Assembly: GCF_026672375.1 (NCBI RefSeq)
Contig: NZ_JAPPRA010000001.1
Span: forward strand, 2,914,001-2,978,000
Source of the DNA: Caulobacter sp. SL161
GTDB lineage: Bacteria > Pseudomonadota > Alphaproteobacteria > Caulobacterales > Caulobacteraceae
Length of the DNA stretch: 64,000 nucleotides
Reading direction: 5' to 3'
Part shown: positions 32,353 through 40,060 of the stretch, piece by piece
Position numbering within the stretch: position 1 is the first letter of the stretch
How the letters are laid out: every line of letters starts with the position of its first letter
Made by a program: the position numbers and the translations under genes
Notes under the pieces: model-generated
Databases searched by the model: none
Told to the model about the DNA's origin: nothing
The model's input: only the letters and a program-made list of their open reading frames with translations

Positions 32353-34119
32353 TTGTCGCGCCGTATCCGCGTTATCGCCGCCTGCGCGGTTTCCGTCTTG
32401 GCGCTCGTCGCCACCGGAGCCTCTGCGGAGAGCCTTAAGACCAGCCCACTCAGCCTCGAGACCGGCGGCGCCATGCCCGCCGAGCAACAGGCGCTGGCGT
32501 TCGATCACGCCGATCTGAAGCTGAAGATCCTGCCTGAGAAGAAGGCCATCGAGGGCGAGGCCACCCTCACCTTCACGGCCCGGTCGCGGCTCGACAAGCT
32601 GGTGGTCGACTTCGATCGCGTCTTTACGATCCGCAAGCTGACGATCGACGGCAAGGCGCTCAAGCCTGACGCCTGGAGCAACCCGGAGGGCCGGCTCACC
32701 GTCACCCTGCCCCGGAAGGTGGCCAAGGGTCGGTCGGTGACCCTGGTGATCACCTATGACGGCGTTCCCCACGAGGCCAAGCGCGCGCCCTGGGACGGCG
32801 GCTTTGTCTGGGGCAAGACCGAGACCGGCGAGCCGTGGATCGCCACGGCGGTGCAAGGCGACGGCTGCGACCTCTTCTGGCCCTGCATCGACTATCCGAC
32901 CGGTGAGCCCAAGCTGGTGGACCTGCATATCACCGTGCCCGCTCCGCTGGTGGCTCCCGCCAACGGCGCCTTCAAGGGCATGACCGAGAAGGACGGCTGG
33001 CGCACCTATCACTGGCGGGCGCGCAACCCCAACACCTACGCCATCGCGCTGAACGTCGGTCCCTACGAGGAGCTGACCGGCGTCTATAAGAGCCGGTTCG
33101 GCGACAGCATTCCCATGTCGTACTGGCACCTGAAGGGCCGCGCCGAGAAGGCCAAGGGCCTGTTCGCCGAGTTCACGCCGATGGTCGACTTCTTCGAGCA
33201 GATGATCGGCCCCTACCCGTTCCGGGACGAGAAGATCGGCGTCGTCGAGACCCCGCACCTGGGCATGGAGCACCAGACCATCAACGCCTACGGCAACGAG
33301 TACCGGCTCGACGGCTATGGCTTTGACTGGCTGCTGCAGCACGAGTTCGCGCACGAGTGGTTCGGCAACCAACTCACCAACGCCGACAACGACGACATGT
33401 GGCTGCACGAGGGGTTCGGCACCTACATGCAGCCGCTCTACTCGCAGTGGCTGCACGGCGACATGGAGTATATGAGCCGGCTGAACACCCAGCGCCTGGC
33501 CGTGCGCAACAAGTTCCCGATCGTCTCGGGCCGTCCGCTCAAGGAGGACGCCGTCTACAATGGCGATCGCGGGCCGGGGAACGACATCTACTACAAGGCC
33601 TCGAACGTCCTTCACACGCTGCGCACGCTGATCGGCGACGAGGCGTTCTTCAGGATCACGCGGATCGCCGTCTATGGCCGCGATGATCCGAAGCCCGGCA
33701 ACTTCAAGCCGCGCCACCTGGGCACGAAAGACTTCGTGAAGATCGTCAATCAGGTGACCGGCAAGGACTATGGCTGGTTCTTCGACGTCTATCTCTACGA
33801 CGCCGCAGCCCCCGAACTGGTCGAGACCCGCGAGGGCGTCGATCTGGTGCTGACGTGGAAGACCGCCGGCGACAAGCCCTTCCCGATGCCGGTGGAGGTG
33901 AAGGTCGGCGATCGGACCATCACGCTCGCCATGACGGGCGGAACGGACCGGGTGAGCGTGGGCGACGCCACGCCGGTGATCATCGATCCGGCGTCCAAGG
34001 TCCTGCGGCGACAGCCCTATGTCGAGGCCTATCAGGCCTGGAGAGCCGCCGCCGACAAGGCGGCCGCCGAGGCCCGCAAGAAGGCCGCAGAGGAGAAGGC
34101 GGCGGCGGAGAAGAAGTAG
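32353..34119 (+). CDS. M1 family zinc aminopeptidase, secreted
   Basis: I chose the TTG at 32353, with GGGGAG seven bases upstream; the in-frame TTG at 32338 lacks a site. A signal peptide (cut near A-S-A) is followed by the M1 beta-saddle and the thermolysin-like domain. The zinc site is H-E-F-A-H (330 to 334) with Glu353 after 18 residues. The substrate-binding G-x-M-E-N motif is modified to L-G-M-E-H-Q. The C-terminus is Ala/Lys-rich. It removes N-terminal residues from peptides, probably in the periplasm. No clear operon partner is seen. Confidence 0.87.
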   Translation: MSRRIRVIAACAVSVLALVATGASAESLKTSPLSLETGGAMPAEQQALAFDHADLKLKILPEKKAIEGEATLTFTARSRLDKLVVDFDRVFTIRKLTIDGKALKPDAWSNPEGRLTVTLPRKVAKGRSVTLVITYDGVPHEAKRAPWDGGFVWGKTETGEPWIATAVQGDGCDLFWPCIDYPTGEPKLVDLHITVPAPLVAPANGAFKGMTEKDGWRTYHWRARNPNTYAIALNVGPYEELTGVYKSRFGDSIPMSYWHLKGRAEKAKGLFAEFTPMVDFFEQMIGPYPFRDEKIGVVETPHLGMEHQTINAYGNEYRLDGYGFDWLLQHEFAHEWFGNQLTNADNDDMWLHEGFGTYMQPLYSQWLHGDMEYMSRLNTQRLAVRNKFPIVSGRPLKEDAVYNGDRGPGNDIYYKASNVLHTLRTLIGDEAFFRITRIAVYGRDDPKPGNFKPRHLGTKDFVKIVNQVTGKDYGWFFDVYLYDAAAPELVETREGVDLVLTWKTAGDKPFPMPVEVKVGDRTITLAMTGGTDRVSVGDATPVIIDPASKVLRRQPYVEAYQAWRAAADKAAAEARKKAAEEKAAAEKK

Positions 34120-34226
34120 TCTTCAGCGCAGGCGGACGGGTCTGGTGATCTCTCACTAACCCTGTCGCTTTACCGAATGGCGCGATCTTTCCCCTAGGGT
34201 CAGCAAGCCCCTAGGAGATCGCGTTC

Positions 34227-34748
34227 TTGCTTAAGCCCACCCACTTCGTCGTCGCCGCCCGCGTCACGCTGGTGCTGGGCGGTCTTTCGGTCGCGGTGCT
34301 GGCGCTGGGCCCGTTCCAGGGCGCAGAGCGGATCGTTGGCCTCAATGACAAGGCGGCGCACGCCATCGCGTTCGGGGGCCTCTTGGCCGTGTCCTTCCTG
34401 GCGTTTCCGCGCATGCGCCGCAACGATCTGGCGATCGCAGCCCTGGTGCTGGGCGCCGGGGTCGAGGTGGCCCAGCTGTTCGGCGGCCGTAGCGCCAGTC
34501 TCCTAGACTGGCTCGCGGACGCAGCCGGGGTGCTGACGATCTATGGCGCCAGCATGATCGAGACCGTCCGCAAGATGGTTCGCGAACAGGGCGACATGAC
34601 CTTCGCCGAGATCGCGGCGGCGGACCGTCGCCGGGCGCGTCGCCGCGCACCGGCCGTGTTCACGCCCCTCGTCGAGGCGCCGCGGGTCGAGCCCGCCCCG
34701 CAGCTCAGCTTCGCTCAGCGCGCCGCGCGCCGGTTTCCGGTCAGGTAA
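34227..34748 (+). CDS. VanZ-like membrane protein
   Basis: The start is TTG at 34227 with AGGAG about nine bases upstream. The 173-residue product has four membrane helices with N-D-K-A-A-H-A-I-A-F-G-G-L and D-W-L-A-D-A-A-G-V typical of VanZ-like proteins. A basic cytoplasmic tail of about 60 residues (R-R-R-A-R-R-R-A-P) follows. The function of chromosomal VanZ-like proteins is mostly unknown. Its stop overlaps the convergent small gene by eight bases. Confidence 0.75.
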   Translation: MLKPTHFVVAARVTLVLGGLSVAVLALGPFQGAERIVGLNDKAAHAIAFGGLLAVSFLAFPRMRRNDLAIAALVLGAGVEVAQLFGGRSASLLDWLADAAGVLTIYGASMIETVRKMVREQGDMTFAEIAAADRRRARRRAPAVFTPLVEAPRVEPAPQLSFAQRAARRFPVR

Positions 34749-35025
34749 TTCGCTTGACGCTTACGGGGTCGCTCGCGGGGAAGCTCTCCTCGATCCCTTC
34801 GTCGAGCAGCGCCTCCTGGCGGCTTTCTGACTGGGCGACCTTGCCGGCCAGCTGATCGTGCTTCTCGTCTTCGGCCAGCGGTTGAGGGGCCTCACGCGCG
34901 TGCGGCGCGTCGAAAGACTTGTCCTCCGAACGGATCTCGCCATCCGACGCCATGTCAGCTTTGGAAGCCGCGGCGGCGTCGGTGAACGGGTGCTTTTCGG
35001 TGTCGTTGGCGGGGGGGTGGCTCAT
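34741..35025 (-). CDS. Small acidic protein with E-E-S-F-P-A-S-D-P tail motif
   Basis: I chose the ATG at 35025 (M-S-H-P-P-A-N-D). The 94-residue product is hydrophilic, acidic and probably disordered. It ends with L-D-E-G-I-E-E-S-F-P-A-S-D-P-V-S-V, a short motif that recurs in many alphaproteobacterial small proteins of unknown function. It overlaps the convergent VanZ-like gene by eight bases. Confidence 0.65.
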   Translation of the reverse strand: MSHPPANDTEKHPFTDAAAASKADMASDGEIRSEDKSFDAPHAREAPQPLAEDEKHDQLAGKVAQSESRQEALLDEGIEESFPASDPVSVKRIT

Positions 35026-35106
35026 CTGGGGTCTCCATGGCGACAGCCTTGAGGAAACCCCCACCCAGCGGCGCGGTTGCATCCGACCGCTGGGCAGGCG
35101 GAGCCA

Positions 35107-35667
35107 TCAGGCCTCCAGCTCGATGTCCCAGTAGAGATAGTCCAGCCAGCTGACGTGCAAACGGCCTGGCGGGAACCGGCGCCCGCGCTCCTGCAGCTCG
35201 TACATCGACGGCCGACGCGCTGTGTGGAACGGCTGCATGCCGGCCTCGCGCGGCGTGCGTCCGCCCTTGCTGAGATTGCACGGCGCGCAGGCGGTGACGA
35301 TGTTCTCCCAGGTGGTGCGGCCACCGCGTGATCGCGGGATCACGTGGTCGAACGTCAGGTCCTCGGGCGAGCCGCAATACTGGCAGCTGAAGCTGTCGCG
35401 CAGGAACAGGTTGAAGCGCGTGAAGGCCGGCGGGCGCTCCTGTGGCACGTACTGCTTCAGCGCCACCACGCTGGGCAGCCGCATCTCGCAGGACGGCGAA
35501 TGGATGACCTGATCGTAACTGGCGACGACATCGACGCGGTCGAGGAACACCGCCTTGATCACCTCCTGCCAGGGCCAGAGGGACAGCGGATAATAGCTCA
35601 GCGGCCTGAAATCGGCGTTCAGGACCAGAGCGGGCATGCCCGAAGGCGGGCGGGTGAGGACCTGCAT
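35107..35667 (-). CDS. HNH endonuclease family protein
   Basis: I chose the ATG at 35667, with GAGGAGG upstream; an adjacent TTG at 35670 is less likely. The 186-residue protein has C-Q-Y-C-G near residue 92, then D-H-V-I-P-R-S-R-G-G (HNH His), then W-E-N-I-V-T-A-C-A-P-C-N (second zinc Cys pair and Asn). This is a complete zinc-stabilised HNH site. Stand-alone HNH proteins of this type are common in alphaproteobacteria and their DNA target is unknown. No restriction or defence partner lies beside it. Confidence 0.85.
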   Translation of the reverse strand: MQVLTRPPSGMPALVLNADFRPLSYYPLSLWPWQEVIKAVFLDRVDVVASYDQVIHSPSCEMRLPSVVALKQYVPQERPPAFTRFNLFLRDSFSCQYCGSPEDLTFDHVIPRSRGGRTTWENIVTACAPCNLSKGGRTPREAGMQPFHTARRPSMYELQERGRRFPPGRLHVSWLDYLYWDIELEA

Positions 35668-35831
35668 CAAGTCCTCCTCACGAGGCGACCAGGGCCTCGG
35701 ACGATGGGGTACGCGACAGGACTGAAGACGGGCCTCCTTCCTACGCTATTCAGGGAATCGCCATTCATTCCCGAACGCACAGGAAGGATGATCCGACTCA
35801 GCGACAGAACCAAGACATCTATGGCTCAAGG

Positions 35832-36473
35832 TCAAAATGGCGCGATTTCGCGTCGTTTGACGGCGCCGTAGCACGCCCAGAGCAGATGGGCGGCGACGCC
35901 CCGGTAGGGCCGCCAGAGCTCGGCACGGGCATAGGCCTGCTTTTCGGTCGGACGGGTCTCGGTCCTGTCGACCCAGCGCATCGCTTCCTGCAGCGCCACA
36001 TCACCGCCGGGGAACAGATCCAGCCGCCCTTGCGTGAACATCAGAAAGACCTCGGCCGTCCATCGGCCAACACCCTTGATGGCGGTCAGGGCTGCGATGG
36101 CCTCTTCGTCCGATAGCGCGCGCAAGGCGTCGAAATCGCAGGCTCCGGAGAGATGAGCCTCGGCGATGGCGCGGGCATAGCGGGCCTTCGGTTGCGAGAG
36201 GCCCAGCGTGCGCAGGTAGGCCTCATCGTGATCCGCGACGATTTCAGGCGTCATCTCCGGCAGCCCGGCCTCGACCCGCGCCCAGATCGCCGCCGCCGAG
36301 GCCAGCGAGACCTGCTGCTGCACGATCATCTTCAAAAGCCCGGGGAAGCCGCCCAGACCCACCCGCCAGGCGAAGGGCGGCGTCACCGCCTCCACGGTGG
36401 CCAAGGCGGGATCGGCGACGGCGAGCGCCTTGCGGGCGGCCAGGATCGCTTCGGCGGAAGGCGGTTCGAACAT
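35832..36473 (-). CDS. DNA-3-methyladenine glycosylase II (AlkA-like)
   Basis: I prefer the ATG at 36473 (M-F-E-P-P), although ribosome-site support is weak. The 213-residue product has the helix-hairpin-helix G-P-D domain: A-I-K-G-V-G-R-W-T-A-E (hairpin), then L-D-L-F-P-G-G-D-V-A-L with the catalytic Asp. It excises alkylated bases in base-excision repair. The N-terminal beta domain found in E. coli AlkA is missing, as in many shorter homologues. Confidence 0.85.
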   Translation of the reverse strand: MFEPPSAEAILAARKALAVADPALATVEAVTPPFAWRVGLGGFPGLLKMIVQQQVSLASAAAIWARVEAGLPEMTPEIVADHDEAYLRTLGLSQPKARYARAIAEAHLSGACDFDALRALSDEEAIAALTAIKGVGRWTAEVFLMFTQGRLDLFPGGDVALQEAMRWVDRTETRPTEKQAYARAELWRPYRGVAAHLLWACYGAVKRREIAPF

Positions 36474-36524
36474 CCAGGCTTGGTCGCTCTGACGACGCCC
36501 GCGCACAACCCGAAACTTGCGAGT

Positions 36525-37007
36525 CTATTCGATCGCCGTGATCTCGATCTCGCCGCCGGGCGCAGCGGAGACCTCGCCGACCGCCTTGCCGAGCAGGGCC
36601 CGGGCGATCGGCGCGATGTAGGAGATCGTCCCCATGGCGGGATCGGCCTGATCCTCGCCGACGATGCGGAAGGTCTGGACGCGGCCGTCCTCGCGCTCGA
36701 ACGTCACGCGGTCGCCAAACTGCACGACGGACTTGGCGGGGTCGCGCTCCATCAGCTGAGCGGTGGCCCGGCGCGCGGACCAGTAGCGGAGGTCGCGGGT
36801 CGCGCGCGCCATGGCCGTGCGGTCGCCATCGGCCGCGCCGCCGGCGCTCTGGGCGGCCGCGTAGGCGGCGCGGGCGTCGGCCAGTGCGCGCTCGATTTCG
36901 GCGAGGCCGTCGGCCGTCACCAGGTTCGGATGGGTGGAAATCGGACGATCCGGCAGGTCGGCGGCGAAGGCTTCGCTGTCGCCTTCCTTGGTAAAGGCGA
37001 CGCTCAT
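36525..37007 (-). CDS. GreA/GreB-like transcript cleavage factor homologue
   Basis: The 160-residue product starts M-S-V-A-F-T-K-E-G-D-S-E, a common start in a GreA-like branch. The N-terminal region (about 30 to 85) would form the coiled-coil finger. The C-terminal domain (about 95 to 160) has V-Q-F-G-D-R-V-T-F and A-R-A-L-L-G-K-A-V-G-E, the FKBP-like fold of Gre factors. It would act in the RNA polymerase secondary channel. The usual acidic tip residues are not obvious, so it may be a non-cleaving regulator. The canonical GreA probably lies elsewhere. Confidence 0.75.
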   Translation of the reverse strand: MSVAFTKEGDSEAFAADLPDRPISTHPNLVTADGLAEIERALADARAAYAAAQSAGGAADGDRTAMARATRDLRYWSARRATAQLMERDPAKSVVQFGDRVTFEREDGRVQTFRIVGEDQADPAMGTISYIAPIARALLGKAVGEVSAAPGGEIEITAIE

Positions 37008-37184
37008 GGCCGGGAGACGTTCTGAATCATGGGAAAAGGCCCGCTACGCATCGAAAACTGAGCGCCTGGGGGCAAACGCATCCCGCTTTGGTTAGCTCCG
37101 CCTACGGTGCGGTTCAAGCCTGCGGTGCGGCGCGCGGCGGCGGGCGGTCTCTGCGACCAGCCCGTCGATCGCGAGTCATCCGTC

Positions 37185-37295
37185 CTAGAGAACAACGCCG
37201 ACGATGGCGGCGGCGACGCCCAGAGCGATGACCAGGAAATAGCCAGCGGCCAGACGGTCGAAGGCGGTTTCAAAGGCGTTCAGCGTGCGGTTCAT
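37185..37295 (-). CDS. Micro-membrane peptide, 36 aa
   Basis: Minus-strand frame from ATG at 37295 to TAG at 37185. The N-terminus (M-N-R-T-L-N-A-F-E-T-A-F-D-R-L) is amphipathic. A single hydrophobic stretch of about 17 residues follows (Y-F-L-V-I-A-L-G-V-A-A-A-I-V-G-V-V-L) and ends the peptide. A weak GAGAGA lies upstream. It is divergent from the TetR gene with 149 bp between, which contains several palindromes. The composition is typical of a real small membrane protein, but expression is unproven. Confidence 0.55.
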   Translation of the reverse strand: MNRTLNAFETAFDRLAAGYFLVIALGVAAAIVGVVL

Positions 37296-37376
37296 GATCG
37301 TGGTCTCTCTCAATGGCTTTGTCCCGATCCCCTATGGATCATCAGCCTCGCAGCAGCGAGCTGATCTGGACGATGC

Positions 37377-37428
37377 TTAGATAGCACCAATCTAAACGTC
37401 GTCAAGATGGTCTTTACAGCGTTTAGAT
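37377..37428. promoter_or_regulatory. TetR-type operator palindromes between micro-peptide and tetR
   Basis: TTAGAT (37377 to 37382) and ATCTAA (37390 to 37395) form an inverted pair with a 7-base spacer, a typical TetR-family operator size. A further CGTTTAGAT at 37420 to 37428 is inverted to ATCTAAACG at 37390 to 37398. The half-site thus occurs three times in the divergent promoter. Autorepression of the TetR gene and control of the 36-residue peptide are likely. Confidence 0.6.
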
Positions 37429-37444
37429 GAAATTTTAGAAAGCT

Positions 37445-38092
37445 ATGGTTAGAGTGAAGCCGATGAGCACCGCGACCGCCGAATCCCGCCCCTATCACCA
37501 TGGCGATCTGAGCCGCGCCCTGATCGACGCGGCGCGCAAGATTCTGGAGACCGACGGTCCCGCCGCCCTGTCTCTGCGCGCGGTGGCGCGGGAAGCCGGC
37601 GTCAGCCCCGCCGCGCCCTATCACCACTTCAAGGACAAGGCCGAACTCTTGGAAGCCGTCGCGCACGAGGGCTGGCTCGAGCTTGACACGGCGCTCTCCA
37701 AGGCGCGGGGCGAAAACAACGCCGCCCGTGACCAGATGACCAATCTGGGGGTGGCCTATGTCTGCTTCGCCCGGGACAACCCTGCGCTCTATCGCGTCAT
37801 GTATGACTGCTCACGCGACCGGGACGCCCTGCCCGACCAGCTGAAGGAGGACGGCGCCTATTGCCAGGTGCGCGACACCATCGGCGAGAACAGCGGCGGC
37901 CGCGCCAGCGAGATCGATCTGGAGCTGGCTACGATCGCCGCCTGGTGCGCCGGCCACGGCCTGGCCGAGATGATCAGCTTCAAGCAATTTGCTCCGCTGA
38001 AAGACCTGCTGGGCGGCGAGGAAGCCTTCCTGCGCGCGGTGTTCGAGCACCTGGGCATGTTCGCCAAGATCATCGACCAGGATCCGGCTTGA
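37445..38092 (+). CDS. TetR family transcriptional regulator
   Basis: The 215-residue protein has the N-terminal TetR helix-turn-helix: L-S-R-A-L-I-D-A-A-R-K, then A-V-A-R-E-A-G-V-S-P-A-A-P-Y-H-H-F-K-D-K, and a C-terminal ligand-binding domain of the WHG type. The start may be 37445 or the in-frame ATG at 37463; neither has a strong ribosome site. It overlaps gluQ by TTGA, so both are probably co-transcribed. Repeated TTTAGAT half-sites lie upstream. Confidence 0.88.
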   Translation: MVRVKPMSTATAESRPYHHGDLSRALIDAARKILETDGPAALSLRAVAREAGVSPAAPYHHFKDKAELLEAVAHEGWLELDTALSKARGENNAARDQMTNLGVAYVCFARDNPALYRVMYDCSRDRDALPDQLKEDGAYCQVRDTIGENSGGRASEIDLELATIAAWCAGHGLAEMISFKQFAPLKDLLGGEEAFLRAVFEHLGMFAKIIDQDPA

Positions 38093-38928
38093 CTTTCGTC
38101 ACCCGGTTCGCCCCCTCCCCGACCGGCTACCTGCATCGCGGCCACGCCTATTCCGCGCTGACCGCCTTCGAGGCGGCGCGCGCAGCCGGTGGGCGCTTTC
38201 TTCTCCGTATCGAGGACATCGACGCCACCCGTTGCCGGCCGGAGTACGACGCGGCGATCCTGGAGGACTTGGCCTGGCTGGGCCTGCGCTGGGAAGAGCC
38301 GGTCCGCCGACAGTCCGAGCATCTGACTGACTTTGAGACGGCCATAGCGGGGCTGCGCGACCGAGGGCTCGTCTATCGCTGCTTCAAGACCCGCAAGGAA
38401 ATCGACATCGGACGCGCGCCGCACGCGCCCGCCGTCGCCTATGTCGGCGCGCCGCTCGACGCCCGCGAGGAGGCCGAGCGGCTGGCGCTCGCCGAGCCTT
38501 TCGCCTGGCGGCTCTCTCTGGCTGCGGCGCACAAGGCTCTCGACGGCTTCGACCACCTCACCTTCGTCGAGGAAGGCGTCGACGGATCATCGCCCCGGAC
38601 CGTCCAGGCCCGGCCCGAGACCGCCGGCGACATTGTGCTGGCCCGTAAGGACGTCGGCGTGGCCTACCATCTGGCGGTCGTCCACGACGACGCGCTGCAA
38701 GGGGTCACCCATGTGATCCGGGGCGAGGACCTTTTCGAGGCCACCCACATCCAGCGCCTGCTACAGGCGCTGCTGGACCTGCCGACCCCGGTCTACCGCC
38801 ACCACGGCCTACTCACAGGGGCGGACGGCAAGCGCTACGCCAAGCGCGACAAGGCACAGACCCTGCGGGAGCTCCGGGCGACAGGCGTGGGCGCACAAGA
38901 TCTTAGGGCGGAGCTGGGCTTTTCTTAA
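38089..38928 (+). CDS. gluQ: Glutamyl-Q tRNA(Asp) synthetase GluQRS
   Basis: The start is TTG at 38089, overlapping the TetR stop. The 279-residue protein is a truncated glutamyl-tRNA synthetase without an anticodon domain: R-F-A-P-S-P-T-G-Y-L-H-R-G-H-A (HIGH motif) and K-R-Y-A-K-R-D-K (KMSKS-like). It attaches glutamate to queuosine 34 of tRNA-Asp. In the zinc-binding segment only one Cys is present (Y-R-C-F-K-T-R-K), so the metal site of the E. coli enzyme is absent. It is coupled to the upstream TetR gene. Confidence 0.88.
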   Translation: MTFVTRFAPSPTGYLHRGHAYSALTAFEAARAAGGRFLLRIEDIDATRCRPEYDAAILEDLAWLGLRWEEPVRRQSEHLTDFETAIAGLRDRGLVYRCFKTRKEIDIGRAPHAPAVAYVGAPLDAREEAERLALAEPFAWRLSLAAAHKALDGFDHLTFVEEGVDGSSPRTVQARPETAGDIVLARKDVGVAYHLAVVHDDALQGVTHVIRGEDLFEATHIQRLLQALLDLPTPVYRHHGLLTGADGKRYAKRDKAQTLRELRATGVGAQDLRAELGFS

Positions 38929-38941
38929 AGCACCGAGCCTA

Positions 38942-39054
38942 CCGGCGAATGCCGGGACCCAGATCGAACCCACCGACGTCTTTCCGCTCAGCCCAAAGAG
39001 ATGTCGCACCATCGCTGACCGCCCCGGGTGAATCTGGGCCCCGGCATTCGCCGG
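38942..39054. repeat. Palindromic element with 23-bp arms between convergent genes
   Basis: The left arm (38942 to 38964, CCGGCGAATGCCGGGACCCA plus three bases) and the right arm (39032 to 39054) are inverted with a single mismatch and enclose about 67 bp. It lies between the convergent gluQ and winged-helix genes. The CCGGGACCCAG core is shared with the elements at 19195 and 41368. Confidence 0.8.
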
Positions 39055-39075
39055 GGGGGGTCGGAAGGACTTGGA

Positions 39076-39387
39076 TCAGCCCCCGCCCGCCTGCTCCACC
39101 AACTGGCCCATGGCCTTCAGGTAGTTCGAGAACGCCGCCCGACCGGTGTCGGTCAGCCGCACCCGGGTCAGAGGCTTGCGGCCGACGAAGCTCTTGTCGA
39201 TCGACACGTATCCCGCCTCCTCCAGCTTGCGCAGGTGGATGGAGAGATTGCCCTGGGTGACCTCGAGCACGTCCTTGAGCTCGGTGAAATCGGCCACCTC
39301 GGCGCTGGCCAGATAGGCGACAATGCCCAGCCGGACCCGGCCGTGGATCACATCGTCCAGCCCGCTGATGTCGAACTTGGGGGCCAC
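39076..39387 (-). CDS. Winged-helix transcriptional regulator (HTH_34 type)
   Basis: I chose the GTG at 39387 with GAGG upstream, eight bases after the stop of the preceding membrane gene; longer readings run into that gene. The 103-residue protein has F-D-I-S-G-L-D-D-V-I-H-G-R-V-R-L, then V-T-Q-G-N-L-S-I-H-L-R-K-L-E-E-A-G-Y-V (recognition helix), and F-V-G-R-K-P-L-T-R-V-R-L-T wing residues. This PF13601-type single-domain regulator is often encoded with small membrane proteins, as here. Confidence 0.85.
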   Translation of the reverse strand: MAPKFDISGLDDVIHGRVRLGIVAYLASAEVADFTELKDVLEVTQGNLSIHLRKLEEAGYVSIDKSFVGRKPLTRVRLTDTGRAAFSNYLKAMGQLVEQAGGG

Positions 39388-39395
39388 CGAGCGCC

Positions 39396-40028
39396 TCAGG
39401 CCGCCGACCGCATGGCCTGGCGCATCATGTAGAAGCCCGGGGCCGCCATGAACGCGAACAGGCCAAAGCTGGCGATCAGCAGGTAGAGATCCGCGCGCTC
39501 GATCAGAAGGCCCATCGCCACGCCCGAGACCAGCCAGCCCAGGGCGACAACCAGCATCCACATCCGGCGGCGCAGCACATAGATCACCTGCCACACCGCG
39601 CCCTGCAGGATGAACACCACCGCCGGATGGAAGAGCCAGTAGTGGAAGTCCTTGTGGCGCGAGGCGGCCGCCGCGAAGACGATGATCAGGGCCAGGTTCG
39701 CCACACCAGTCGCCTGGAACGCGGCGTTGACCGCCCGATTGGTGACGCCGCGCTGCGGGTTCTTGTGATCCTTGATGATGACGATGGTCATCAGCACCAG
39801 GAAGATCACCGTCGGCGCCCAGGCCAGGATCAGGTTGCCGAGGCCCCCGAGGCTGATCACCCCGCGTTCCTGGACGACATAGATCAGGGACTGGAGGCCA
39901 TAGAGCAGCCCGGCCGCGCCGTAGAGCGCCCCGCCGGCGACGCCCAGCCCGCCGCGTTCCTGCGAGCCCTCGGCGAGGCCGCGCAGGAAGGCCAGGTCGT
40001 CCTGGACGCTCTTCAGGTCTTTGCTCAT
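39396..40028 (-). CDS. Membrane protein of six hydrophobic segments, 210 aa
   Basis: The ATG at 40028 (M-S-K-D-L-K-S-V-Q-D-D-L-A-F-L-R) starts a soluble leader of about 25 residues, then six predicted membrane helices. It lies eight bases upstream of the winged-helix regulator gene, with which it is a common pair in Caulobacterales-type genomes (family knowledge). It may be the regulator's partner or target. The function is unknown. Confidence 0.7.
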   Translation of the reverse strand: MSKDLKSVQDDLAFLRGLAEGSQERGGLGVAGGALYGAAGLLYGLQSLIYVVQERGVISLGGLGNLILAWAPTVIFLVLMTIVIIKDHKNPQRGVTNRAVNAAFQATGVANLALIIVFAAAASRHKDFHYWLFHPAVVFILQGAVWQVIYVLRRRMWMLVVALGWLVSGVAMGLLIERADLYLLIASFGLFAFMAAPGFYMMRQAMRSAA

Positions 40029-40060
40029 GTCGGCCCCTTTCAGCGCGGCATCATGGACGG

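Noticed and set aside
35107..35667. HNH protein as part of a restriction or defence system
   Set aside because: No methylase, helicase or toxin partner adjoins it; the D12 methylase is 25 kb away in the phage block.
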